A DNA stretch of 64,000 nt. Source: Tsukamurella sp040611135. Lineage in GTDB: Bacteria > Actinomycetota > Actinomycetes > Mycobacteriales > Mycobacteriaceae. Both the position numbers and the translations under genes were made by a program. Positions 1 to 9,534 of this stretch are shown piece after piece. Positions within the stretch are counted from its first letter, which is position 1. Each line of letters starts with the position of its first letter. The notes below the pieces were generated by a model, which did no database searches, was not told the DNA's origin, and saw only the letters and a program-made list of their open reading frames with translations. Location: NCBI RefSeq assembly GCF_040611135.1, contig NZ_JBEXNL010000022.1:1-64000 (forward strand), given 5' to 3'.

Positions 1-102
1 CGCCTCGTCGGCATCCTCCACGGCTGCCTCGCCAGCCGAAACCGCTACAACGAGACCACCGCCTGGCGTCACCGAACTGAAATCGACGCACACGCGGCTT
101 GA
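1..102 (+). CDS. IS110-type transposase, C-terminal end only (partial)
   Basis: The window opens inside an open frame of 33 codons ending in TGA at 100-102. Its peptide, with LVGILHGCLASRNRYNETTAW, looks like the extreme C-terminus of IS110/IS1111-type (DEDD) transposases, which commonly end with a GILHGCL...Y(D/N)E.TAW..R segment. The catalytic domain lies outside the window, so intactness cannot be judged. IS110 elements usually lack long terminal inverted repeats and I see none after the stop. The call rests on this short C-terminal similarity only. Confidence 0.55.
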   Translation, partial: RLVGILHGCLASRNRYNETTAWRHRTEIDAHAA

Positions 103-272
103 CTCCCTACGCCCCTGGGATGTCTAGCGCGAGCGACGCATCGTTCGTCCTCGCCGCGTTCGCCCCTGGCTGATTCCCCTGAACGGATGACATACGGCGA
201 CCGCGCCGCCAAGTACCGTCAATCCTGTACAGCGAGAATAACTCTCGAGGTTTCTCGACAGAGGGATATCCC

Positions 273-626
273 ATGGCAACAGTGAGAATCGGCGCCGTCG
301 CCGCAGCATCGTCCGTGGCGATCACACTGATCGTCGCGCCGTCGGCGAGCGCCGCGACGATCAGTGGCACGAACACCTGCATCCACCACGCGACGAGGGC
401 GCGGACCGCGCCCGTGGGCATCTGGGTGGAACCGATCGGCGGCGGCAGCCCCGGGTGGGCCGTCAATACCCGCAGAGCGACCTACAGCGACTTCAGCTTC
501 ACGGCGAACGGTGCGACGAGGTTCGTGCTCCGAACGGGGTGCGGCGGTACACCGCAGAACTGGGCGTCGAGCATCACGTCTCCGCCGGTGAACGGTATCG
601 GCACGACCATAACCAACACCTGGTAG
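273..626 (+). CDS. small secreted protein of unknown function
   Basis: A 117-residue protein with a clear Sec signal peptide: Arg5, a hydrophobic stretch over residues 7-22, and an Ala-Ser-Ala-Ala site near residues 25-28. The mature part of about 89 residues is rich in Thr, Gly and Ser and has only two cysteines (Cys36 and Cys90), which could form one disulfide after export. GAGGGATATCCC precedes the ATG. It stands alone between the insertion-sequence end and dapD. I do not recognise a family; the composition suggests a compact beta-rich extracellular protein. Confidence 0.6.
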   Translation: MATVRIGAVAAASSVAITLIVAPSASAATISGTNTCIHHATRARTAPVGIWVEPIGGGSPGWAVNTRRATYSDFSFTANGATRFVLRTGCGGTPQNWASSITSPPVNGIGTTITNTW

Positions 627-749
627 TCCGCGGCGATCGTGTCACACGTTCCGGGATCGGTCGGCGCGGGCGTACCGATGCATCGCCCCGCCTGTTCGGG
701 CTGATGACCGGTACACCGGGGCTGCCACGCGGACCGGTACCCTGATCAG

Positions 750-1700
750 GTGACGAATCGTGGAGCGAAGGCGTACGGACTGGCCACCCTGACCGGCGAC
801 GGGACGGTGCTCGACACCTGGTACCCCGCGCCCGCGCTGACGGACGGCGGCGGCACCGTCGGATCGGTCCAGGACCCGGCCGGCGCGCCCGCCGAGCTGA
901 CCGCCCTCGCGGGCCCGGACGCCGACCGCAAGGTGCGCACCGTCGTGGTCGAGACGACCATCGCCGACCTCGCGGACGCGCCCGTCGACGCGCACGACGT
1001 GTACTTGCGCCTGCACCTGCTGAGCCAGCGCCTGGTGCAGCCGCACGGCCTGAGTCTGGACGGCCAGTTCGGCCTGCTCGCCAACGTGGTCTGGACCAAC
1101 TTCGGCCCCTGCTCCCCCGCCGGCTTCGAGCAGGTCCGCGCGGCGCTGCGCAAGCGGGGCACCGTCACCGTGTTCTCCGTGGACAAGTTCCCGCGCATGG
1201 TCGACTACGTGGTGCCCACCGGCGTCCGGATCGGCGACGCGGACCGCGTACGCCTCGGCGCGCACCTCGCCGAGGGCACCACCGTGATGCACGAGGGTTT
1301 CGTGAACTTCAACGCCGGCACTCTCGGCACCGCCATGGTCGAGGGCCGCATCTCCGCGGGCGTCGTCATCGGCGACCACTCCGACGTGGGCGGCGGCGCG
1401 TCGACCATGGGCACCCTGTCGGGCGGCGGCAAGGAGATCATCGCGCTCGGCGAGCGGTGCCTGCTGGGCGCGAACTCGGGGTTGGGCATCCCGCTCGGCG
1501 ACGACTGCGTGCTCGAAGCGGGCCTCTACCTGACGGCCGGCACCAAGGTCACCGGCCCCGACGGCACCCAGATCAAGGCCCGCGAGCTGGCCGGCCGGAG
1601 CAACCTGCTGTTCCGCCGCAACTCGGTGACCGGCACCGTCGAGGTCGTGCCGTGGAAGAGCGAGGGCGTGGAGCTCAACGCCGCCCTGCACAAGAACTGA
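750..1700 (+). CDS. dapD: 2,3,4,5-tetrahydropyridine-2,6-dicarboxylate N-succinyltransferase
   Basis: A 316-residue cytoplasmic enzyme of the succinylase branch of lysine/meso-diaminopimelate synthesis, moving succinyl from succinyl-CoA to tetrahydrodipicolinate. The N-terminal part (GAKAYGLATL, DTWYPAPAL) and the left-handed parallel beta-helix over about residues 165-265 (EGTTVMHEGFVNFNAGTLG, VVIGDHSDVGGGASTMGTLS) match actinobacterial DapD. The next pathway enzyme, dapC, lies about 4 kb downstream on the other strand. The start is GTG without a clear Shine-Dalgarno; TACCCT at 738-743 would place transcription start on the GTG, so a leaderless mRNA is possible. A strong hairpin terminator follows. 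Confidence 0.93.
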   Translation: MTNRGAKAYGLATLTGDGTVLDTWYPAPALTDGGGTVGSVQDPAGAPAELTALAGPDADRKVRTVVVETTIADLADAPVDAHDVYLRLHLLSQRLVQPHGLSLDGQFGLLANVVWTNFGPCSPAGFEQVRAALRKRGTVTVFSVDKFPRMVDYVVPTGVRIGDADRVRLGAHLAEGTTVMHEGFVNFNAGTLGTAMVEGRISAGVVIGDHSDVGGGASTMGTLSGGGKEIIALGERCLLGANSGLGIPLGDDCVLEAGLYLTAGTKVTGPDGTQIKARELAGRSNLLFRRNSVTGTVEVVPWKSEGVELNAALHKN

Positions 1701-1712
1701 CGTCCGACAGCG

Positions 1713-1746
1713 AGAACGGCGGCCGACACGCGTCGGCCGCCGTTCT
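1713..1746 (+). terminator. dapD hairpin terminator
   Basis: A perfect 14-bp inverted repeat (1713-1726 with 1733-1746, arm AGAACGGCGGCCGA) around the loop CACGCG begins 12 bases after the dapD stop. There is only a weak T run afterwards, as is usual in GC-rich actinobacteria. It sits between dapD and the end of the oppositely oriented small membrane gene, so it may work in both directions. Confidence 0.8.
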
Positions 1747-1766
1747 TCACTCGTCCCCAGTGAATA

Positions 1767-2021
1767 CTATTTGCCACCGACGCGCGCCTGAGCGGGCATT
1801 CCGCAGCCCATTCGCGACAGCAGGTCGTCGAGGACGTTGAGCGTCGCGCGATCGTCGACCGCGACGAGCACGCCGGGAACCGCGCGGGGCGAGCCCATCC
1901 CGCCGCACTCCGAACCCTTCGAGACCAGGTGCGATTCGACGATCCACAGCCCCACGCCGCACAGCACGACGGCGAGGCAGAGCGCCGACACCGCCGTGAT
2001 CCTCATCCGCGTGAATCTCAT
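1767..2021 (-). CDS. small single-pass membrane or secreted protein, unknown
   Basis: An 84-residue protein. The chosen ATG is preceded by GGAGGTGACG, an excellent Shine-Dalgarno; an in-frame ATG ten codons upstream lacks one. A basic start (MRFTRMRIT) leads into a hydrophobic segment over about residues 9-28, which could be an anchor or an uncleaved signal, and the remaining 55 residues would lie outside. Three of its four cysteines (SECGG, MGCGM, and one in the hydrophobic core) are seen by eye in distinctive positions. I do not recognise a family. It converges on dapD. Confidence 0.5.
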   Translation of the reverse strand: MRFTRMRITAVSALCLAVVLCGVGLWIVESHLVSKGSECGGMGSPRAVPGVLVAVDDRATLNVLDDLLSRMGCGMPAQARVGGK

Positions 2022-2142
2022 CGTCACCTCCCGTCCGTAACCGAACCTCAATACACTTTGCTATAGCGTACCACTTATCGCGAAACGCGCAGATGCGGCG
2101 AGAACCGCGCGGCGGCCACCCCGCCGTCGTTAACCTGAGCAG

Positions 2143-3690
2143 GTGCGCCCGGAGATCGAACTGTCGTGGCGCAGGTCCCGGATGTCAGGACTCGCGCCGG
2201 CGAACACCGCCGTCCCGGTCGACGAACAGGCCGTCGACCGCAGGTCCACGCTGCTCCGCGCGGCCGCACCGGTCCTCACCGACCTGACCGAGCGGATCGG
2301 CGACGCCCCCTACGGCGTGATCCTGTCGGACCGCGACTCGAGGGTGGTGGACATCCAGGCGAGCGCACGTTCCCTGCATCGCGAATTCGACGGGCTCGGT
2401 GCGGTTTTCGGCGGAGTGTTCCTCGAGGAGACGACCGGGACCAACTCGATCGCCACCGCTCACGAACTGCGCAGCGGGGTCGCCGTGCGCGGGGAGGAGC
2501 ACTACCTCGACCGGTTCAAGCATCTGAGCTGCTACGGCCACCCGATCTTCCATCCGATCACCCGCAGGCTCCTCGGCGTGGTCGACATCACGTGCCGGAC
2601 CGCCGACGACTCCCCGTTGCTCCCCGCCCTGGTCCAGCGCGCGGTCCGGGACATCGAGGAGCGGGCCCTGGCCGACTCGCCGCGCAGCCGTCAGCGGGTC
2701 TTCGAGGCATTCACCCTGGCGACGACGGGGCACGACCGTGCAGTCCTCGCCCTCGCGGGCGACCTGGTGCTGTCGAACTCCGCGGCGGCCGATCTCGTGA
2801 CGCCCGCGGATCACCACCTGCTCGCGCAGCTGACCGCGGACGCCGGGCCCGTTCACCTCACCCTGCAATCGGGCTCCGAGGTGTCCGTCCTGGCGCGCCG
2901 CGTCGGCGATGGCGCGGACGGCACCGTCTACGAGTTCCGGCGGATCGACGCGCCGTCCCGTGCTGCGGGGAACGCCGAGACCGGACCGGTGTACGTCGGC
3001 GGCGGCCCCGGCACGGGCCGGACCACGGCCGCCCGGGCAGCACTGTCCGCGCCGGTCACCGAGTTGGACGGGGCCGCCGCCGCGGCGGACCCGCAGGGCT
3101 GGCTGCGCGCGCTCGCGCTCGCCGACCCCGCCCGGCCGCTCCTCGTCGAGGACGTCGACCGACTGCCCGCGGACTGCGCGACCCGACTGCTCGGCGTCGT
3201 CGACCGGCCGGCCGGCCTGGTGCTGACGGGGCCCGCGACGCCGGCCCTGGAGGGTGCCGCGGCGGCGCTCGCCGCGGCGTGCCGGCGGCATGTGGACCTG
3301 CCGCCGCTGTCCGACCGCCGCACGGAGCTGGCCGATCTCGCGACCGGGATGCTCCGCCGACTGCCCGGCGGCGACCGGGTCCGGCTGACCCCGTCCGCAC
3401 TGGCGGCGCTCGCCGCGCAGGACTGGCCGGGCGAGCTGCATGAGCTGCGCTCCGTACTGAGTTCGACGCTGCGGTCCCGGTCCGCGGGCGACGTGACCGT
3501 GAGCGACCTCCCGGAGCGCTACCGAGTGAGCCCGCAGCGGCGTGATCTGGGCCCGCTCGAGCGCGCCGAGCACGACGCCATCGTCGCGGCCCTGCGCGCG
3601 GCGGGCGGGAACAAGGCACGAGCCGCCGCCGCGCTCGGCATCAGCCGCACCACCCTCTACTCCCGGTTGCGGAGCCTGCGGATCGGCTGA
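2143..3690 (+). CDS. AcoR-like transcriptional activator with GAF and Fis-type HTH, degenerate AAA+
   Basis: A 515-residue regulator with GTG start. Residues about 35-165 form the AcoR-type GAF sensor (GVILSDRDSRVVDI, EETTGTNSIATA, GHPIFHPITRRLLGVVDITC). Residues about 280-420 resemble an AAA+ core with a Walker A-like GGGPGTGRTT (about 286-295) and a LLVEDVDRLP Walker B-like strand, but I find no GAFTGA loop for sigma-54 contact. The end (about 486-515, GNKARAAAALGISRTTLYSRL) is a Fis-type helix-turn-helix. Actinobacteria lack sigma-54, and such proteins there activate dehydrogenase operons with other sigma factors. It lies 114 bp upstream of an aldehyde dehydrogenase on the same strand, its probable target, with a candidate operator between. 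Confidence 0.8.
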   Translation: MRPEIELSWRRSRMSGLAPANTAVPVDEQAVDRRSTLLRAAAPVLTDLTERIGDAPYGVILSDRDSRVVDIQASARSLHREFDGLGAVFGGVFLEETTGTNSIATAHELRSGVAVRGEEHYLDRFKHLSCYGHPIFHPITRRLLGVVDITCRTADDSPLLPALVQRAVRDIEERALADSPRSRQRVFEAFTLATTGHDRAVLALAGDLVLSNSAAADLVTPADHHLLAQLTADAGPVHLTLQSGSEVSVLARRVGDGADGTVYEFRRIDAPSRAAGNAETGPVYVGGGPGTGRTTAARAALSAPVTELDGAAAAADPQGWLRALALADPARPLLVEDVDRLPADCATRLLGVVDRPAGLVLTGPATPALEGAAAALAAACRRHVDLPPLSDRRTELADLATGMLRRLPGGDRVRLTPSALAALAAQDWPGELHELRSVLSSTLRSRSAGDVTVSDLPERYRVSPQRRDLGPLERAEHDAIVAALRAAGGNKARAAAALGISRTTLYSRLRSLRIG

Positions 3691-3728
3691 GCCACGGGCC
3701 ACGGAACCGAGGCCGCCGCGACGGGAAG

Positions 3729-3745
3729 TGTCCAACTTTTGAACA
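3729..3745. promoter_or_regulatory. candidate operator upstream of the aldehyde dehydrogenase
   Basis: TGTCCAA-CTT-TTGAACA is an inverted repeat with 7-bp arms and one mismatch, centred about 68 bp before the dehydrogenase ATG. The position and symmetry suit the Fis-type HTH of the preceding AcoR-like regulator, which would bind as a dimer. The regulator assignment is inference from adjacency. Confidence 0.5.
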
Positions 3746-3804
3746 GTCCGGCCCGCCCGGCGGTTTCTACCGTGATGGTCATCACGTCCGATGAAGGGAT
3801 CGCC

Positions 3805-5262
<1,458 letters not shown>

Positions 5263-5287
5263 GGCGCGCCGTCCGTCCGCCCGCCGA

Positions 5288-6388
5288 TCAGGCCAGACGT
5301 TCGGCGGCGGCGGCGATCCGCTCGTCGGTCGCGGTCATCGCGATGCGCACGTGCTGCGCGCCCTGCGGGCCGTAGAACTCGCCCGGCGCGGCGAGGATGC
5401 CCCGCTCGGCGAGCCAGTCGACGGTGTCACGGCAGGGCTCGCCGCGCGTCGACCACAGGTACAGCCCGGCCTCGGAGTGGTCCACGGTGAAGCCCGCGCC
5501 GCGGACTGCCTGCAGCAGCACCGCGCGGCGGGCGGCGTAGCGGGCGCGCTGCTCCGCCTCGTGCTCGTCCACCGAGAGGGCGTAGGCCATCGCGGCCTGC
5601 ACCGGGAAGGGCACGATGGCGCCCGCGTGCTTGCGCACCGCGGCCAGCTCGGCGATGAGCGCGGGGTCGCCCGCGAGGAAGCCCGCGCGGTACGAGGCCA
5701 GGTTCGAGGTCTTCGAGAGCGAGTGGATCGCGATCAGGCCGGTCGTGTCGCCGTCGCAGACCCGGGGATCGAGCACCGAGACGGGCTCGGCCTCCCAGGC
5801 CAGGCCCAGGTAGCACTCGTCGGAGGCGACGATCGCGCCGCGCTCGCGCGCCCACTGCACCACCTTGCGCAGGTGGTCGACGCCGAGCACCTTGCCGGTC
5901 GGGTTCGAGGGCGAGTTCACGAACACCAGGGCGGGCCGCTCCGGGCCGAGCTGGGCGGTACCGTCGGCCCGCACCGGCCGCGCCCCGGCGAGCAGAGCAC
6001 CCACCTCGTAGGTCGGGTAGGCGACCTCGGGGATGACGACCACGTCGCCGCTTCCGAGCCCGAGTTGCGACGGCAGCTGCGCGATCGCCTCCTTCGTCCC
6101 GATCACGGGCAGGATCGCGTTCTCCGGCAGCGCCACGGTCCCGTAGCGACGGCTCAGCGCCGCCGCGGCGGCCTCCCGCAGGGCGGCGGTGCCGATGGTG
6201 GCCGGGTAGCCCGGGAACGCGGAGCCCTCGTAGAGCGCGGCGCGGATCGGCTCGGCGACCGGGTCGACCGGGGTGCCCACCGAGAGATCGACGATGCCGC
6301 CGACGTGCGCCGCGGCCTTCGCCTTCGCGTCCGCGAGGGTGTCCCACGGGAAGTCCGGCAGGCCGGACGCCACGGGCACGCGCGACAC
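5288..6388 (-). CDS. dapC: N-succinyldiaminopimelate aminotransferase
   Basis: A 366-residue fold-type I PLP aminotransferase. PLP-lysine is Lys226 in SLSKTSNLASYRAGF; NSPSNPTGKV (158-167) and VASDECYLGL (187-196) are the usual cofactor segments. In mycobacteria the gene directly after the 7Fe ferredoxin fdxC encodes the DapC of diaminopimelate synthesis; here it starts (GTG) one base after the fdxC stop and dapD is nearby. It would convert N-succinyl-2-amino-6-ketopimelate with glutamate to N-succinyl-LL-diaminopimelate. Sequence alone cannot exclude another substrate; gene order makes DapC most likely. Confidence 0.88.
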   Translation of the reverse strand: MSRVPVASGLPDFPWDTLADAKAKAAAHVGGIVDLSVGTPVDPVAEPIRAALYEGSAFPGYPATIGTAALREAAAAALSRRYGTVALPENAILPVIGTKEAIAQLPSQLGLGSGDVVVIPEVAYPTYEVGALLAGARPVRADGTAQLGPERPALVFVNSPSNPTGKVLGVDHLRKVVQWARERGAIVASDECYLGLAWEAEPVSVLDPRVCDGDTTGLIAIHSLSKTSNLASYRAGFLAGDPALIAELAAVRKHAGAIVPFPVQAAMAYALSVDEHEAEQRARYAARRAVLLQAVRGAGFTVDHSEAGLYLWSTRGEPCRDTVDWLAERGILAAPGEFYGPQGAQHVRIAMTATDERIAAAAERLA

Positions 6389-6389
6389 G

Positions 6390-6722
6390 TCAGTGCTCGG
6401 TGTCGGTGTTCATGGGCGGGAGCGCCTTGATGAAGGGGTGGTCGTAGTCGATCTTCCCCTGCTTGGCGGCGCCGCCGGGCGAACCGATCTCGTCGAAGAA
6501 ATCGATGTTCGCGCTCACGTACTCGGCCCACTCGTCCGGCACGTCGTCCTCGTAGAAGATGGCCTCGACGGGGCACACGGGCTCGCAGGCACCGCAGTCC
6601 ACGCACTCATCGGGCTGGATGTACAGCATCCGGTTGCCCTCGTAGATACAGTCGACGGGGCACTCCTCGATACATGCCTTGTCGAGCACATCCACACAGG
6701 GCTCTGCGATGGTGTACGTCAC
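6390..6722 (-). CDS. fdxC: 7Fe ferredoxin (3Fe-4S + 4Fe-4S)
   Basis: A 110-residue acidic electron carrier. Cys9, Cys17 and Cys50 are placed to hold a 3Fe-4S cluster and Cys21, Cys40, Cys43 and Cys46 a 4Fe-4S cluster, as in mycobacterial 7Fe ferredoxins; Cys25 is extra. The long C-terminal extension (DEWAEYVSANIDFFDEIGSP) is typical of this actinobacterial form. The GTG start has AAGGAG seven to eight bases upstream. It is transcribed with dapC. It probably supplies electrons to cytochromes P450 or other oxidoreductases. Confidence 0.93.
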   Translation of the reverse strand: MTYTIAEPCVDVLDKACIEECPVDCIYEGNRMLYIQPDECVDCGACEPVCPVEAIFYEDDVPDEWAEYVSANIDFFDEIGSPGGAAKQGKIDYDHPFIKALPPMNTDTEH

Positions 6723-6830
6723 CTGTCATCTCCTTCGCACCGACTGCTTCCACCCGACAGTATTCCGCGCCGCTGGAACGTGTCACAAAGAAGTGTCGCC
6801 TAACTTGCCGGGGTGTGATTTCATTCACTC

Positions 6831-8048
6831 GTGCACGTAATCGTCGGTGTGTTCGGATTGCTCGTCTTCCTGTTCCTCGCGTACCTGCCCACGCGGAACA
6901 CGGCCCTTCTGAAGAAGAAGGCGCCCTACATCCTGGGCATGCTCGCGATCCAGTTCGTACTGGGCCTGATCATGCTGAAGACCCCCATCGGCAAGTCCGT
7001 GATCGACTGGCTCTCGCGGGGCTTCAAGAACCTGCTCGGGTACGCGCACGAGGGCACCTCGTTCGTCTTCGGCGGCCTCGTCGACTTCAAGACCAACCCC
7101 GACGGCGCCGGCCCGTTCTTCATGAACGTGCTCCTGCCGATCATCGTGATCTCGTCACTGATCGGCATCCTGCAGTTCATCAAGCTGCTGCCGCTGATCA
7201 TCAAGTACCTCGGCCTGGTCCTGTCGAAGATCACGGGCATGCCGAAGCTGGAGTCGTTCAACTCGGTGAGCTCCGCGATCATCGGACAGTCCGAGAACTT
7301 CATCGCGATCAAGAAGATCCTGCCGACCCTGCCGGCGAACCGGCTGTACACGCTCTCCGCGTCGGCGATGTCGACGGTGTCGATGTCGATCGTCGGCTCG
7401 TACATGGTGATGATCCAGCCGAAGTACGTCGTCGCCGCGATCGTGCTGAACCTGTTCGGCGCGTTCATCGTCGTCTCCCTGCTCAACCCCTACGAGGTCG
7501 CACCCGAGGACGACGTCTTCGCCGCCCCCGAGCAGAAGAAACAGTCCTTCTTCGAGATGCTCGGCGAGTACATCATGGACGGCGCGAAGGTCGCACTCAC
7601 GGTGGCCGCCATGCTGATCGGCTTCGTCGCGCTGCTGGCGCTCGTCAACGGCCTGTTCGCGTGGGTGTTCAACGGCACGACCTTCCAGGACGTGCTGGGC
7701 CACATCTTCGCGCCCCTGGCGTGGCTCACGGGCGTCCCCTGGGGCGAGAGCGTCCAGGCCGGCCAGATCATGGCCACCAAGCTCGTCAGCAACGAGTTCG
7801 TGGCCATGCTGTCCTTCACGCCGCAGAACCCCGGCGGCGCCGTGGTGATGAGCGAGCGCGCCACCGCGATCGTCCAGACCTTCCTGGTGTCGTTCGCGAA
7901 CTTCAGCTCGATCGGCATCATCGCCGGCGCCGCGAAATCCCTGGCGCCCGAACAGGGCGACCAGATCGCGAAGTTCGGCCTCAAGCTGCTCTACGGCGCG
8001 ACCCTGGTCTCGTTCATCTCCGCCACCGTCGTCGGCCTCATCTCGTAG
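6831..8048 (+). CDS. concentrative nucleoside transporter (NupC/CNT family)
   Basis: A 405-residue inner-membrane protein with about nine or ten hydrophobic segments. Family signatures include GQSENFIAIKKILPTL in the central region and NEFVAMLSFT plus ALCGFANFSS-like LVSFANFSSIGI in the last third, where CNT proteins bind nucleoside and the coupling ion. It would import nucleosides with Na+ or H+. Start is GTG, divergent from fdxC with about 108 bp between them; no strong Shine-Dalgarno is visible. No nucleoside-catabolism genes adjoin it. Confidence 0.88.
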   Translation: MHVIVGVFGLLVFLFLAYLPTRNTALLKKKAPYILGMLAIQFVLGLIMLKTPIGKSVIDWLSRGFKNLLGYAHEGTSFVFGGLVDFKTNPDGAGPFFMNVLLPIIVISSLIGILQFIKLLPLIIKYLGLVLSKITGMPKLESFNSVSSAIIGQSENFIAIKKILPTLPANRLYTLSASAMSTVSMSIVGSYMVMIQPKYVVAAIVLNLFGAFIVVSLLNPYEVAPEDDVFAAPEQKKQSFFEMLGEYIMDGAKVALTVAAMLIGFVALLALVNGLFAWVFNGTTFQDVLGHIFAPLAWLTGVPWGESVQAGQIMATKLVSNEFVAMLSFTPQNPGGAVVMSERATAIVQTFLVSFANFSSIGIIAGAAKSLAPEQGDQIAKFGLKLLYGATLVSFISATVVGLIS

Positions 8049-8095
8049 TTTCCCGACGGTGCGCTCGGGGCCCGCAGGGTGGAGGGCTCCGGGCC

Positions 8096-8183
8096 GGGCG
8101 AGGGCAATCGCCGCTCGCTTAGACCTCCTCCACTCGCCTAGCGGCTCGGTCGTCCGATGCGCTCGACGGCGTTGCCCTCGCCC
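8096..8183. repeat. long imperfect palindrome between convergent genes
   Basis: GGGCGAGGGCAA at 8096-8107 has its exact complement TTGCCCTCGCCC at 8172-8183. With one bulged T the stem extends by CGCCG/CGGCG, giving about 17 paired bases per side. The inner part holds weaker pairing (CGCTTAG against CTAGCG). It lies between the ends of the nucleoside transporter and the Uma2 gene, so it could act as a bidirectional terminator or be a REP-like repeat. Confidence 0.55.
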
Positions 8184-8191
8184 GTCCCTCG

Positions 8192-8728
8192 TCAGATCAG
8201 TGCGGTCAGGTCCACGCGGAGTCCGAAAGGCACCGTGGTCGTGAATTCACCTGTGGACGTTGCACCTTCGTATTGGCCGTCGCGGAGTGTGAGGGCCTCG
8301 ATGCTCGGGCCGCCGTCGAGGTCGACGATCCAGTAGTGCGGGATGCCCGCGTCGGCGTACTCGCTGCGCTTGGTCACCAGATCCTGGCGACGGGTGCCGG
8401 GCGAGAGGATCTCGACGACGAGCACCACATCTGCGGCGACGATGTCCGTCTCGGTGCTCGCCGTCACGATCACGAGATCCGGACGACGCACGGTCGGCGG
8501 GAACCCGCTCGCCACGATGACGTCGACATCCGGCACGATCTCGACGCCGTCGGGTACCTGCGGGTGTAGCGCCAAACCGAGTCGAAAACCCGCCTTCTGA
8601 TGCCTCGGCACCGGACTCGGAGACACGATCAGGACCCCCTCCTGAAGCTCCGACCGCCCCGACGTGTCCTCCCCCAAGGCACGCCAGTCGTCCAGCGACA
8701 TCAAGTCGACTCTCCGAGCTGCGGTCAT
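8192..8728 (-). CDS. Uma2 family restriction-endonuclease-fold protein
   Basis: A 178-residue protein of the Uma2/DUF820 family, which has a PD-(D/E)xK nuclease fold. The core is RRPDLVIV, then VVEILSPGTRRQDLVTKRSEYADAGIPHYW with Asp, Glu and Lys in the expected spacing, followed by WIVD. Members are expanded in cyanobacteria and actinobacteria and their cellular role is poorly known. It stands alone, converging on the nucleoside transporter, with no toxin-antitoxin partner or methylase next to it. Confidence 0.85.
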   Translation of the reverse strand: MTAARRVDLMSLDDWRALGEDTSGRSELQEGVLIVSPSPVPRHQKAGFRLGLALHPQVPDGVEIVPDVDVIVASGFPPTVRRPDLVIVTASTETDIVAADVVLVVEILSPGTRRQDLVTKRSEYADAGIPHYWIVDLDGGPSIEALTLRDGQYEGATSTGEFTTTVPFGLRVDLTALI

Positions 8729-8766
8729 GTCGCGAGTCTAGCGCCGCCGACCGACGGGAATCGGGG

Positions 8767-9534
8767 CTACGCCTCGGGCTCGGGGTCCGCCTCGACACCC
8801 GACGGGGCCGCGTTTCCGGCGAACACCGCCTCCAGGCCGAGGATCTTGGCACCGTCGGACGCGCGGGCCTCGACGACGCGCAGCGTCGCGAACTCGCCCA
8901 CGTAACCCGCCACCGCACCGACGACGGGCAGCCTACCGAGGGTGTCGAAGACGCCGGCGGGCCGCGGGCGGGACTCGAGCGCCGAGCGCGCCGACTTCAC
9001 GGTGTGCAGCACGTCGCGGACCGCGCCGAACGCGGAGAACACGCCGCCGCGCGCCTTGTCGGCGGTCGCGCGCACGGGTACGAGGTCCTGGAAGCCGGGC
9101 CGGTCACCCAGCAGCGCACGGGAGTCGATCTGCCGGCGCGAGAGCACCCGCGCGACGAGGTCGATCTGCTCCGGTACCTGATCGACGCCGTGCTCGCCCG
9201 CGATGCCCACGACCACGACGGTCTGGTTGGCGAATCCCAGGTACGTCTGCACCGGCAGCAGTCGCGCGACGATGCCGAGCGCGCCCGGCCAGGCCACCGC
9301 CACCGTCGACACCGCGCCGACGGGGATGACCCACCACCGGGAACGACCGTTCGCATCGCGCTTGAGGTAGTCGTTGACCACCGGGATCGGCGTCAGGCCG
9401 GCGAGCGTGGAGACGAACCGCGCCCCGGCCACCGCGGGCCGGGCCACCGCGACGAACACCCCGACGGTGCGCGCGAGCTCCAGATCGGTCACCTCGCCCG
9501 TCACGGCACCGCCCCGCGGCTCCAGCGCGTTCAC
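8767..9534 (-). CDS. unknown protein co-transcribed with fbiC
   Basis: A 255-residue protein starting at a GTG that overlaps the fbiC stop (GTGA); a second GTG eleven codons later (VTGEVTDLEL) is an alternative start. It has a moderately hydrophobic part over about residues 55-90 (WVIPVGAVSTVAVAWPGALG) and an acidic, Pro/Glu-rich end. I recognise no domain. The 4-bp overlap implies coupled translation with fbiC, so it may work in the same process or be a lineage-specific addition to the operon. Confidence 0.6.
   Translation of the reverse strand: MNALEPRGGAVTGEVTDLELARTVGVFVAVARPAVAGARFVSTLAGLTPIPVVNDYLKRDANGRSRWWVIPVGAVSTVAVAWPGALGIVARLLPVQTYLGFANQTVVVVGIAGEHGVDQVPEQIDLVARVLSRRQIDSRALLGDRPGFQDLVPVRATADKARGGVFSAFGAVRDVLHTVKSARSALESRPRPAGVFDTLGRLPVVGAVAGYVGEFATLRVVEARASDGAKILGLEAVFAGNAAPSGVEADPEPEA

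Noticed and set aside
2120..2150. Second iron box near GTTAACCTGAGCAGG before the AcoR-like gene
   Set aside because: Only one half-site resembles CTAACCT; the other half does not match AGGTTA.
3691..3804. Sigma-54 promoter in front of the aldehyde dehydrogenase
   Set aside because: No GG-N10-GC element in proper form is visible and actinobacteria have no rpoN; the regulator lacks GAFTGA.
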